DNA of 28,303 nt from an uncultured Christensenellaceae bacterium. Its GTDB lineage: Bacteria; Bacillota; Clostridia; Christensenellales; Aristaeellaceae. Each line of letters begins with the position of its first letter. Within the stretch, counting starts at the first letter, position 1. The DNA lies in NCBI GenBank assembly GCA_905236495.1, contig CAJOPV010000132.1, positions 1-28,303 of the forward strand. Reading direction: 5' to 3'. Shown here piece after piece: positions 7,386-14,855 of this stretch. Position numbers and translations under genes: made by a program. Below the pieces are notes generated by a model. That model had not been told where the DNA came from. It made no database searches and worked only from the letters and a program-made list of their open reading frames with translations.

Positions 7386-8446
7386 AACGCCTGATTGCCT
7401 GCCTGCTCCTGATCGTTTTGACGGCTGGGTATCCCGCCGCCCTGGCCCAGGAGGGGCCGAATCCCATCCCCCTGGTTGCGAAGGAGGCCCTTTCCCCCAC
7501 GCCCGAGGGCATTTACCATTATATGTTGATTTGCCTGGATCAATCCGAATATGCGATGCGGGATACCTGGGTATCCAATATCCGGGACAAAAAATGGGAT
7601 ACCAATACCGACGGGCTGATCCTGGTGACGGTGAACCAGAACGAGGGCAAGGTAAAGCTCACCAGCTTCATCCGGGATATGCTGGTGCTGCGGCCCGACG
7701 GGGAATACGGCAGGATCAATAATTTCCTCTACGCTAACCCCACCACCGGCACCGGCGGCTGGGCCTGGAAAAACGAGAAAAACGATTACGAGGCCATCCA
7801 GGCCCTGATCGATACCGTCAACAGCCATTTCGACCTAAAGATCGAAAAGTTCATTGTGATGGATTTTACCCAGGTCCAGCGCATCGTGGATGCGGTGGGC
7901 GGCGTGGATGTAGAGCTGACGGATCGGGAGGCCCGGTATCTCTTCCGTTCGCTGCCCCTGGGCTCCCGGGAAACGGAGCCCCAGCTGCTGGAGGGCTCCC
8001 GGGGCGGGGTGTATCACCTGTCCGGCACCGCGGCGGTGATCTATATGCGCATCCGCAAGATCGAAACCCGGCCCTTCCTCCACGCAGACGGCACCGTGCA
8101 TACCGATAACCAGGATTACGGGCGCACCTACCGGGATCGGGTGGTGCTGACGACCATCGCGGAAAGCCTGAAGGATATCACGCTGGAGCAGGCCGGAAAG
8201 CTGCTGGACGTGATCATCGCCAATACCTTATACACCAACATGACAAGCGAGGATTTTGCCTCCGCCCTGAGCATGGCGATGGCCCTGCGGGGCGCGCCGG
8301 TGGAAAATATCCGCATGCCCGCCGACGGCACCAAGTACTGGGAAAGCGGCTATGCCAATATGGCGACCAAGGAAATCGATTTTCTGGAGAACCGGGAAGT
8401 GCTGCACGATTTCCTGTTCGGCTTCGCGGTGGTGGATGACGAATGA
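7382..8446 (+). CDS. LytR-CpsA-Psr (LCP) family protein
   Basis: A 354-residue extracytoplasmic protein. Residues 1-22 look like a signal peptide ending in ALA. The LCP domain follows: NTDGLILVTVN, SFIRDMLVLRP, GRINNF, IVDAVGGVDVEL and GRTYRDRVVLTTI. LCP enzymes transfer teichoic acid or polysaccharide precursors from polyprenyl phosphate to peptidoglycan. Most are held by an N-terminal membrane helix, whereas this one may be cleaved and released, or the helix may remain as an anchor. It overlaps the deaminase gene and the HAD gene by 4 nt on each side, inside an operon of otherwise cytosolic enzymes. The acceptor and donor polymers cannot be told from the sequence. Confidence 0.9.
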   Translation: MKRLIACLLLIVLTAGYPAALAQEGPNPIPLVAKEALSPTPEGIYHYMLICLDQSEYAMRDTWVSNIRDKKWDTNTDGLILVTVNQNEGKVKLTSFIRDMLVLRPDGEYGRINNFLYANPTTGTGGWAWKNEKNDYEAIQALIDTVNSHFDLKIEKFIVMDFTQVQRIVDAVGGVDVELTDREARYLFRSLPLGSRETEPQLLEGSRGGVYHLSGTAAVIYMRIRKIETRPFLHADGTVHTDNQDYGRTYRDRVVLTTIAESLKDITLEQAGKLLDVIIANTLYTNMTSEDFASALSMAMALRGAPVENIRMPADGTKYWESGYANMATKEIDFLENREVLHDFLFGFAVVDDE

Positions 8447-9084
8447 TCCGGGCTGTGATTTTCGATATGGACGGGCTGCTGATGGACAGCGAGGGCGTGG
8501 GCATTGACGTGATCCAATCCTGCGGGAAGCGCCAGGGGGCAGCCATCGAACGGGCACACGTGATCCGTACCATCGGGGCCAACCGCCAGTGGTCTTCGGC
8601 GTTTTATCAGGGCCTGTACCCCACGCTGGATACCGGGCGGCTGTTCAACGATTTTGAAAAGGAAATGAACCGCCTGGCAAGGGAAGGGATGATCCCGCTG
8701 AAAAAAGGCGCAAGGGAGCTGCTGCAATCTCTGGAGGAAAGGCACATCCCCCGGGCCGTGGCCTCCTCCAGCGATCCTGTCACCATCGCCACCTACATGG
8801 AAGCGGCGGGGATCAAAGGCTTCTTCTCCGCCCTGGTGTCCGCCAGCGGCCTGCCCTCCAAGCCCGCGCCGGACGTATTTTTGAAGGCGGCGGAGGCGCT
8901 GCATACAGCCCCGGAAAACTGCCTGGTGCTGGAGGATTCCGTCAACGGCGTCAAGGCGGGGCGGGCGGCCGGGATGCGGGTCTGCATGATCCCGGATATC
9001 ATCCCCTACACCCCGGACCTGGCCCCCTTCTGCGATCATGTGCTGACCGATCTCACCGCCGTGATCCCCCTGGTGGCGCCATGA
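8443..9084 (+). CDS. HAD-superfamily phosphatase / beta-phosphoglucomutase-like
   Basis: A 213-residue HAD subfamily IA hydrolase. The nucleophile and acid/base are Asp8 and Asp10 in FDMDGLLMDSE; motif II is VASSSD, motif III Lys lies in SKPAPDVF, and motif IV is VLEDSVNGVKAG. The helical cap between residues 15 and 85 fits beta-phosphoglucomutases and sugar-phosphate phosphatases. The substrate is not predictable. It begins in the ATGA overlap with the LCP gene and ends in an ATGA overlap with rlmH, so it is a tightly coupled operon member. Confidence 0.9.
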   Translation: MIRAVIFDMDGLLMDSEGVGIDVIQSCGKRQGAAIERAHVIRTIGANRQWSSAFYQGLYPTLDTGRLFNDFEKEMNRLAREGMIPLKKGARELLQSLEERHIPRAVASSSDPVTIATYMEAAGIKGFFSALVSASGLPSKPAPDVFLKAAEALHTAPENCLVLEDSVNGVKAGRAAGMRVCMIPDIIPYTPDLAPFCDHVLTDLTAVIPLVAP

Positions 9085-9557
9085 ACGGGGCCATCGTGTG
9101 CGTAGGGCGGCTGCGGGAAAAGTATTACGCCGCCGCCGCGGAGGAGTATCAAAAGCGCCTCTCCCGTTTCGGAAAGCTGGAGATCGTGGAGCTCAGTGAC
9201 CTGCCGGAGCCTGCCAACGCCTCTGACGCCGACCGGCGAAGGGTGATGGAAAAGGAAGGCGAGGGCATTTTGAGCCGCCTGAAGCCCGGGGATCACGTCA
9301 TCGCCCTGTGCATCGACGGGCCACAGCTGGATAGCCCCGCCTTCGCCGCCCGGCTGGCGGCTTACGACCTGCGCGGGCAGCGCCCCGTATTCGTCATCGG
9401 CGGCTCCCTGGGCCTTTCCCCTCAGGTGATCCAAAGGGCCGATGAAAAGCTGTCCCTCTCTTCCATGACCTTCCCCCACCAGCTTGCCCGGGTGCTGCTG
9501 CTGGAGCAGCTCTACCGCGCCTGCAAGATCAACGCGGGAGAAACCTATCATAAATAG
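9081..9557 (+). CDS. rlmH: 23S rRNA pseudouridine1915-N3-methyltransferase
   Basis: A 158-residue SPOUT methyltransferase that methylates pseudouridine 1915 in helix 69 of 23S rRNA in assembled ribosomes, using SAM. The knotted SAM-binding segment FVIGGSLGLSP and the highly conserved C-terminus (MTFPHQLARVLLLEQLYRA, ending GETYHK) identify it with little doubt. The length is canonical. It is the last gene of the operon and converges with the ZIP-transporter operon; only a GC-rich hairpin separates the two transcripts. Confidence 0.97.
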   Translation: MNGAIVCVGRLREKYYAAAAEEYQKRLSRFGKLEIVELSDLPEPANASDADRRRVMEKEGEGILSRLKPGDHVIALCIDGPQLDSPAFAARLAAYDLRGQRPVFVIGGSLGLSPQVIQRADEKLSLSSMTFPHQLARVLLLEQLYRACKINAGETYHK

Positions 9558-9561
9558 CAAG

Positions 9562-9584
9562 CAAAAGGGGCCTGCGCGGCCCCT
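9562..9584 (-). terminator. Terminator of the iron-system operon
   Basis: The stem AGGGGCC/GGCCCCT (9584-9578 with 9572-9566) has a 5-nt loop and is followed on the minus strand by TTTTGC. The plus strand has no T tract after the stem, so it mainly serves the leftward operon; it may also slow transcription leaving rlmH. Confidence 0.7.
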
Positions 9585-9604
9585 GGCAGGAAGGATCTCC
9601 CCGG

Positions 9605-10381
9605 TTAGCCCAGGGCTACGTCCAGGGCCATCATCAGGGTGAAGCCCGCGGCGAAGCAGATCACGCCGATATTGGAGTGTTCCCCCGCCGACATTTCGGG
9701 GATCAGCTCCTCCACCACCACGTACAGCATGGCCCCGGCGGCAAAAGAGAGCAGGTAGGGCATGGCGGGCACGATGAAGCCCGCCGCCAGGATGGTGAGG
9801 GCCGCGCCGATGGGCTCCACCGCCCCGGAAAGCACCCCGTCCCCGAATGCCCGGCCCTTGCTTTTCCCTTCGGCGTGAAGGGGCATGGAAATGATGGCCC
9901 CTTCGGGAAAATTCTGAATGGCGATGCCCAGGGCCAGGGCCATGGCCCCGCCCGCCGTGATCTGGGCGGTGCCCAGCCGCAGCCCGGCATACACCGCCCC
10001 CACCGCCATCCCCTCGGGGATATTATGCAGCGTCACCGCCAGCACCATCATGGTGGTGCGCTTCAGGCGGCTGCGGGGGCCTTCGTTGGTTTGGGCGTCC
10101 ATGTGCAGATGGGGGATCACCGTATCCAGCAAAAGCAGGAACAGGATGCCCAGCCAGAAGCCGCCCGCCGCCGGCAGGAAGCTCCACGCCTCCAGATCGC
10201 CGGCCTGCTCCATGGCGGGGATCAGCAGGCTCCAGATGGAGGCCGCCACCATCACCCCGGCGGCAAAGCCCGTCAGGGCCCGCTGCACGCCCCGGCTCAA
10301 TTCCTTTTTCATCAGCAGCACGCAGGCCGATCCCGCCGCCGTGCCCAGGAAGGGGATCATCAGCCCCCAGAAGGTATCCAT
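9605..10381 (-). CDS. ZIP family divalent metal transporter (GufA type)
   Basis: A 258-residue membrane protein with about eight helices. The two signature motifs are HNIPEG (119-124) and QNFPEG (156-161), which form the metal path in ZIP transporters; VEELIPE (223-229) lies in a later helix. A short His/Asp loop (HLHMDAQ, 91-97) follows helix III. The family imports Zn2+, and some members take Fe2+ or Mn2+. As last gene of the ten-gene iron operon, 16 nt after an ATPase gene, iron or a companion metal is a plausible substrate by context only. The start is ATG 10381 with AAGGAGG 7 nt upstream; a longer in-frame reading lacks a ribosome site and would overlap the ATPase gene. Confidence 0.9.
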   Translation of the reverse strand: MDTFWGLMIPFLGTAAGSACVLLMKKELSRGVQRALTGFAAGVMVAASIWSLLIPAMEQAGDLEAWSFLPAAGGFWLGILFLLLLDTVIPHLHMDAQTNEGPRSRLKRTTMMVLAVTLHNIPEGMAVGAVYAGLRLGTAQITAGGAMALALGIAIQNFPEGAIISMPLHAEGKSKGRAFGDGVLSGAVEPIGAALTILAAGFIVPAMPYLLSFAAGAMLYVVVEELIPEMSAGEHSNIGVICFAAGFTLMMALDVALG

Positions 10382-10397
10382 GCCTTGGCCTCCTTCC

Positions 10398-11075
10398 TCA
10401 TGCGATGGGCAGCAGCGCCCCCGCCTCCATCTTCCAGGCGTCGTCGGCAAAGGCCAGGGCTTCTGCCTCATGGGTGACGATAAAAACGATCCTGTTTTCC
10501 CGCTTGGCCTGATCCCGCAAAACGGACAGCGTCAGGCGGGTGTTTTCATCGTCCAGATCGCCGGTGGGCTCATCCGCCAGCAGCGCCTGGGGCTGCTGAA
10601 CCAGGGCCCGGGCGATGGCGGTGCGGCGCAGCTCGCCGCCGGAAAGCTCCCTGGCAGGGGCGTCCCGAAGCGATTCGATGCCCAGCGCCTCCAGCCATTT
10701 TTCCGCCTCCCCCGCAGGGGCCATTTTGCCATAGAGCTGCCGGGGCAAAAGCACGTTTTCCATCACCGTCAGGGTATCCACCGCGCTGCGGCCCTGGGGC
10801 ACCACGGCGATGCGTTCATTCCGCAGAAGGGACAGGGAAGCGTCCTTCAAGCCGTATAAATCCGTATCATCCATCAGCACCCGCCCGCTCGTGGGGGTCA
10901 GCAGGCCGGAAAGCATATGCAGCAGGGTGGTTTTGCCGCTTCCGCTGCGGCCCATGAGCACCGTGACGCTGCCCGGCGTCAGGGTCAAGGACAGGGGCTT
11001 CACCGCCTCAAAATAATTGGCCTGGCCTGTGACGCGAAAATACCGCTTGCTGATGGCTTCTGCTTGCAGGCTCAT
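10398..11075 (-). CDS. ABC transporter ATP-binding protein (MacB/LolD type), second module
   Basis: A 225-residue ATPase. Walker A GRSGSGKTT is at 42-50, the signature LSGGE at 144-148, and Walker B with the catalytic Glu (ALLADEP) at 164-170, followed by TGDLD and the H-loop VTHEAEA. The Q-loop reads VVPQGRS. This is the type that works with FtsX/MacB-fold permeases, in mechanotransmission or extrusion rather than import of small solutes. Its start codon directly follows the stop of the 402-residue permease gene, so the two form one module. The Arg in the Walker A loop (GRSG) is less common than Pro but tolerated. Confidence 0.94.
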   Translation of the reverse strand: MSLQAEAISKRYFRVTGQANYFEAVKPLSLTLTPGSVTVLMGRSGSGKTTLLHMLSGLLTPTSGRVLMDDTDLYGLKDASLSLLRNERIAVVPQGRSAVDTLTVMENVLLPRQLYGKMAPAGEAEKWLEALGIESLRDAPARELSGGELRRTAIARALVQQPQALLADEPTGDLDDENTRLTLSVLRDQAKRENRIVFIVTHEAEALAFADDAWKMEAGALLPIA

Positions 11076-12284
11076 TCAATTGCCCTCCCTCAGGATGCTG
11101 CCGGTATCCACCCGGCTCAGATGCCAGGCCGTCCTTGCGGAGGCCAGAGCCCCCATCAGCGCCGTACCCAGCAGCGACAGTACCGCGACCAGCGCGATTT
11201 TTCCCCCGTCGGGGGTCAGATAGGGCAGCCCCAGGGCGGATTCGATCAGGGCGGTAAAAAGGAAGATCACCGCCGCCCCCACCGCGATCCCCAGGCACCC
11301 ACCCAGCAGGCACACCAAGCCCGTTTCCGTCAGGATCAGGCGGCGCAGGCTGCGGCGGCTGGCCCCGATGAGGCGCAGCACCGCGAATTCCCGCTTTCGC
11401 TCGTTGGTGAGCAGAGCGAACACCACCAGCAAAATCACAAAGGACAGGGCCCACACCGCCCCGATCAGCACCTTCACGGCGGAGGCCACCCCCGCCAGGC
11501 CGTCGGAAACATCGGTGATCATGCTGCGGGTCTGCACCACCGCCACCTTCCAGCGGGGATGGCTCATCAGGGAGGTGGCCACCTGGTCCACCGACGCGCC
11601 CTCCGCCACCTTCACATACACGGCGGAAATCACCTCCTCCGCGTTATCGGAGGTGACCTTGTGGCTGACCCCCATTTCCTCCGCCGCTTCAAGCAGCGTT
11701 TTCATGGTCTCCATGGAGCAGTAAACCGCCGTATCCAGCCCGGTGCCGGTGGGAGACAATCGAGCCACCACCGGGCAGCTTTGCCTATAGATGCGCAGGG
11801 TATCCCCAACGCCTGCGGAGATATCGCTGCCCACCGCCACCTCCAGAGGTCCCAGCTCCCGGCTGCTGCTCTGGGCGATCCAGGGCTGCACGGTAAAATC
11901 CGCCTGCTGGTCGATACCGATGACCTGGAGCCGGGAGGAGCAGCAATCCGCCTTCAGCGTCGCCAGGAACGTCTGAGGCGCGGCCTTTTCCACGCCCTCC
12001 GCGGCGGCGATCTGATCCAGCAGCCCAGCGTCCATGTAAAAGGCCCCGGTGGTGCCCTGGAGCAGGATATTCTGGAAATCCGTTTTTGTTTTGGCGGCGG
12101 CGGGCACCACGATGATATCCGCTCCCAGCCGGGCTTCCAGGCTCCTGAGGCCGCTTTGCAGGCTCATCACCACCACCGACCCGGCAAACAGCGAAAGGGA
12201 CAAAAAGGCGGTCAACAGCACAAGCGCCCAGGTGCGCCCCGGCTTTCTCGTCAAATTTTTGAAAGGCAGGCCCGCGGCGCTCAT
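11076..12284 (-). CDS. FtsX/MacB-type ABC permease, second module
   Basis: A 402-residue permease: an N-terminal membrane helix (about residues 17-40), a large extracytoplasmic domain of some 220 residues, then three helices at the C-terminus in an FtsX-like arrangement, with the conserved cytoplasmic stretch NERKREFAVLRLIGASRRSL between them. The ectodomain has an adjacent Cys pair (DCCSS) and Cys residues in YRQSCPV and YCSMET, so disulfide or metal chemistry is possible. The start is ATG 12284, preceded by GGGAGG; it overlaps the stop of the DUF4418 gene (ATGA). It pairs with the ATPase directly downstream. The exported or signalled substrate is unknown. Confidence 0.9.
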   Translation of the reverse strand: MSAAGLPFKNLTRKPGRTWALVLLTAFLSLSLFAGSVVVMSLQSGLRSLEARLGADIIVVPAAAKTKTDFQNILLQGTTGAFYMDAGLLDQIAAAEGVEKAAPQTFLATLKADCCSSRLQVIGIDQQADFTVQPWIAQSSSRELGPLEVAVGSDISAGVGDTLRIYRQSCPVVARLSPTGTGLDTAVYCSMETMKTLLEAAEEMGVSHKVTSDNAEEVISAVYVKVAEGASVDQVATSLMSHPRWKVAVVQTRSMITDVSDGLAGVASAVKVLIGAVWALSFVILLVVFALLTNERKREFAVLRLIGASRRSLRRLILTETGLVCLLGGCLGIAVGAAVIFLFTALIESALGLPYLTPDGGKIALVAVLSLLGTALMGALASARTAWHLSRVDTGSILREGN

Positions 12285-12679
12285 GGCTTCCTCCCGCCCT
12301 TTCTTTCCTCCAGGATCAGCCCCGCTGCCGCCGCCAGGATGACCAGACAGCAAAGCAGGGTCATGGCGGGCTGCATGATAGCCCGGCAGCGCATGGCGCT
12401 CATCGAGCATAAGGCGATCAGCGTGCCGGGGATCAGCGTGCCCAGCACCCCCGCGGCAGCAGCGGCGATAAACAAACCGCTTCGGCTGCCGGGCCTAAAA
12501 AGGAGCAGCAGCCCCATCACCGCCGTCAGGCACCCAAGGCCCAGCATCGCCTGCCCCGCCCAATGGCACGCGCCGAAGGAGCCGTCCTCATGCACGCAGG
12601 GAGACAGGAAGGTCTGGGATCCGACGGCGATCAGAACGGACAGGCAAAGAATCACAAGCGGCAAAACCCTTTTTTTCAT
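12281..12679 (-). CDS. DUF4418 family membrane protein
   Basis: A 132-residue protein with four predicted membrane helices. Conserved-looking elements are PCVHEDGSFGACHW in the first extracytoplasmic loop and MSAMRCRAIMQPA before the last helix, the pattern I associate with DUF4418, a family of unknown function found beside FtsX-type ABC permeases. The paired Cys and His residues facing outside could bind metal or form a disulfide (inference). The start is ATG 12679, with GGGGGAG upstream; the TTG five codons earlier lies inside the ribosome site. It is coupled by a 4-nt overlap to the following permease and separated by 17 nt from the preceding ATPase. Confidence 0.8.
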   Translation of the reverse strand: MKKRVLPLVILCLSVLIAVGSQTFLSPCVHEDGSFGACHWAGQAMLGLGCLTAVMGLLLLFRPGSRSGLFIAAAAAGVLGTLIPGTLIALCSMSAMRCRAIMQPAMTLLCCLVILAAAAGLILEERKGGRKP

Positions 12680-12696
12680 CCCGCACTCCCCCAACT

Positions 12697-13371
12697 TTAC
12701 GCTTCAAAATGCTCGTTGATAACTTCCTTTACCAGCTTGCCGTGCTCCAGCACGATGGTGCGCTGGGCGGCGTCCGCCACCTCCGGGTCGTGGGTGACGA
12801 CGATGAGGGTGGTGCCCTCCCGGTGCAGCTGACGGAACAGATCCAGCACGATATTTTCATTGGCCTCGTCCAGGTTGCCGGTGGGCTCGTCAGCCAGGAT
12901 CAATTCGGGATGATTGATGAGGGCCCGGGCCACGCACACCCGCTGCTGCTCGCCGCCGGAAAGCTGGCTGGGCAGATGCCGGGCCCGTTCCCTTAAGCCC
13001 ACCCGGCCCAGGGCTTCCAGGGCCTCTTCCTCATCGGGCATGGAATGGTAATACTGGGATACCATCACGTTTTCCACGGCAGTCAGATAATTCACCATAT
13101 GAAACTGCTGGAAGATCAGGCCGATCTTATCCCGGCGGATATCGGTGAGGCGCTTGCTGCTTTCCTTGGCGATATCCACCCCGTCCAGCAGCACCTCCCC
13201 CATGGTGGGCTTATCCATGCAGCCGATAATATTCATCATAGTGCTTTTCCCGCTGCCGGAGGGCCCCATGATCGCCACCCATTCCCCCTGATCCACATGA
13301 ATGCTCACGTTATCCAGGGCCTTGAGCTCGCCGTAAATTTTGGATACGTTTTTGATTTCAAGAAGAGACAT
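12697..13371 (-). CDS. ABC transporter ATP-binding protein (MacB type), first module
   Basis: A 224-residue ATPase with Walker A GPSGSGKST (36-44), Q-loop IFQQFHMVNYLTAVENV, signature LSGGEQQ (137-143), Walker B ILADEPTGNLD (158-168) and the H-loop VTHDPEVA. The IFQQF and ENV features are typical of MacB/LolD ATPases paired with FtsX-fold permeases. It lies 3 nt after the FMN-domain permease gene. In Campylobacter and E. coli FetMP-Fls clusters an ATPase holds the same place after two permeases. It most likely drives both 435- and 486-residue permeases as a heterodimer (inference). Confidence 0.95.
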   Translation of the reverse strand: MSLLEIKNVSKIYGELKALDNVSIHVDQGEWVAIMGPSGSGKSTMMNIIGCMDKPTMGEVLLDGVDIAKESSKRLTDIRRDKIGLIFQQFHMVNYLTAVENVMVSQYYHSMPDEEEALEALGRVGLRERARHLPSQLSGGEQQRVCVARALINHPELILADEPTGNLDEANENIVLDLFRQLHREGTTLIVVTHDPEVADAAQRTIVLEHGKLVKEVINEHFEA

Positions 13372-13374
13372 GGT

Positions 13375-14835
13375 TTATTCTCCTTTCAGAACCAGCGCCG
13401 GATCGATGGCGATGGCGCGCTTGATGGGCAGCAGACAGGACAGGGCGGCAATGAGCATGCACACCGCCACCGTAATGGGCAAAAGCAGCCATTGGAACAG
13501 AATGGAGGAGCCGAACACGTTCACGCTGACGACCTGGGCGAATACGAAGCCCAATATGGCCCCCAGCACGCCGCCCAGCAGCCCCAGGAACATGCCCTCT
13601 CCCAGGAACTCCGCCCGGATGGAGCCGTCGGAGGCGCCCAAAGCCTTCCGCAATCCGATCTCCCGCCGCCGTTCGGATACCACCGCCATCATGGTGGTGG
13701 AAACGCAGATCATCGTCAGGATCAGCACCACCGCCGTCACCAGGAACACCAGGGACTGAAGCTTCGTGAGCACCGACGCTTCCGATTTGGTGACCCGCTT
13801 CACCAGCCGCGCCGTCACCCCCAGGCCGCTTTCTGAAATGGCTTTCACATATTCGTCCAATTGCTCCGCGTCGCCGGTGACGCTGAGCTCCACCACGTCC
13901 AGCCGCCCCGCTTCCCTTGTGACGGCCTCCAGATCCTCCTGGGAGAGGAACAGGTAGGTTTCCTCCTCCCCGCCGGTCTGCAGGATGCCCACCACCGTAA
14001 AGGTTTTGGTGTATTCCTCGGCGGAGAGGGCCTGGCCCTCCTGCCGGGCGGTATTCAGCGCTTCCCGCACCGCCTGGGATGTCATGGTGGCCCCGGTGAG
14101 GGTATCCACGTCGGCATCGGACAGGGGCAAGGCCTTGCCGATGAATTGGCGGGTGTAGCTTTCTTGCTCACACTGCTGACCGATATCCGTCTGGGTGGAG
14201 GCATCGACGGTGAGGGAGGCGATATTCCCCTGCTCATCCAACGTGGCCTGAATAAATACGGGCTGATTGTTGAATTCGCTGATCGCCGCGCCGGACAGGG
14301 ACGCGCCGGGCACCCAATCCTTCGCCGCGTCGCCCTCTGCAGCGGCAAGCTGATAGGTCAGATCGATCTGCCGGTTCAGGCGCAGATTCAGGCTCTGGGC
14401 CACTTCCTTGCCCACCAGCACCTCCCGCTGACCGGGCACGGGATAGCGGCCCTCTACCCCAAAGTAGGGGCTGGTTTCCTGCACCTGCTCAAAGTCCGTC
14501 CCGGCGGCGGTGAAGGATTGCTGATTCAGGGCCATATCCAGCCGCACATAGCGATAAGGCGTAGCCCCCAGTACGCTTTCCTCCGGGATCAGGGAAAGGG
14601 CCGCTTCTGCCTTATCCGCCGTCAATACTTCCCCGTCCCCGGGCATCAGAAGCATATTGGCCCCGTACTTTCTAAACTGGGCCCCCATCTGCCGGGGCAC
14701 GTCGTAATAGATCGTCACCAGGCCGGAGAGGATGGTGGCCCCCACCGCGATGGAAAGCAGGGCGATCAGCATCCGGGACCGGCGCCTGAGCAGGGAGGCG
14801 GTGATCATCCTCAAAAACATTCTGCGTTTCGTCAT
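13375..14835 (-). CDS. FtsX/MacB-type ABC permease with embedded FMN-binding domain
   Basis: A 486-residue permease with an N-terminal helix (about 21-43), a large ectodomain and three C-terminal helices with the cytoplasmic SERRREIGLRKALGASDGSI between them. The ectodomain contains what looks like an FMN_bind domain (about residues 185-265): strands FIQATLDEQGNIASLTVDAS, then QFIGKALPL and the motif D244-T-L-T-G-A-T250 followed by MTSQAVREALN. In RnfG/NqrC-type proteins this D-x-x-[S/T]-G-A-T motif is where ApbE attaches FMN covalently to the final Thr. The flavin would sit outside the membrane. Start: ATG 14835, 9 nt after GGGAGGAGG; an ATG three codons earlier is too close to that site. 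No apbE gene is in the window. Confidence 0.9.
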   Translation of the reverse strand: MTKRRMFLRMITASLLRRRSRMLIALLSIAVGATILSGLVTIYYDVPRQMGAQFRKYGANMLLMPGDGEVLTADKAEAALSLIPEESVLGATPYRYVRLDMALNQQSFTAAGTDFEQVQETSPYFGVEGRYPVPGQREVLVGKEVAQSLNLRLNRQIDLTYQLAAAEGDAAKDWVPGASLSGAAISEFNNQPVFIQATLDEQGNIASLTVDASTQTDIGQQCEQESYTRQFIGKALPLSDADVDTLTGATMTSQAVREALNTARQEGQALSAEEYTKTFTVVGILQTGGEEETYLFLSQEDLEAVTREAGRLDVVELSVTGDAEQLDEYVKAISESGLGVTARLVKRVTKSEASVLTKLQSLVFLVTAVVLILTMICVSTTMMAVVSERRREIGLRKALGASDGSIRAEFLGEGMFLGLLGGVLGAILGFVFAQVVSVNVFGSSILFQWLLLPITVAVCMLIAALSCLLPIKRAIAIDPALVLKGE

Positions 14836-14855
14836 ACGCTGCATCCTCCTCCCTG

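Noticed and set aside
9558..9604. A Rho-independent terminator for rlmH on the plus strand
   Set aside because: The hairpin is followed by GGCAGG on the plus strand; only the minus strand has a T tract. It is listed as the terminator of the leftward operon.
10917..12719. A 600-codon open frame on the plus strand opposite the second ABC module
   Set aside because: Low-complexity His/Gln/Arg-rich product, antisense to three genes with full Walker or membrane signatures.
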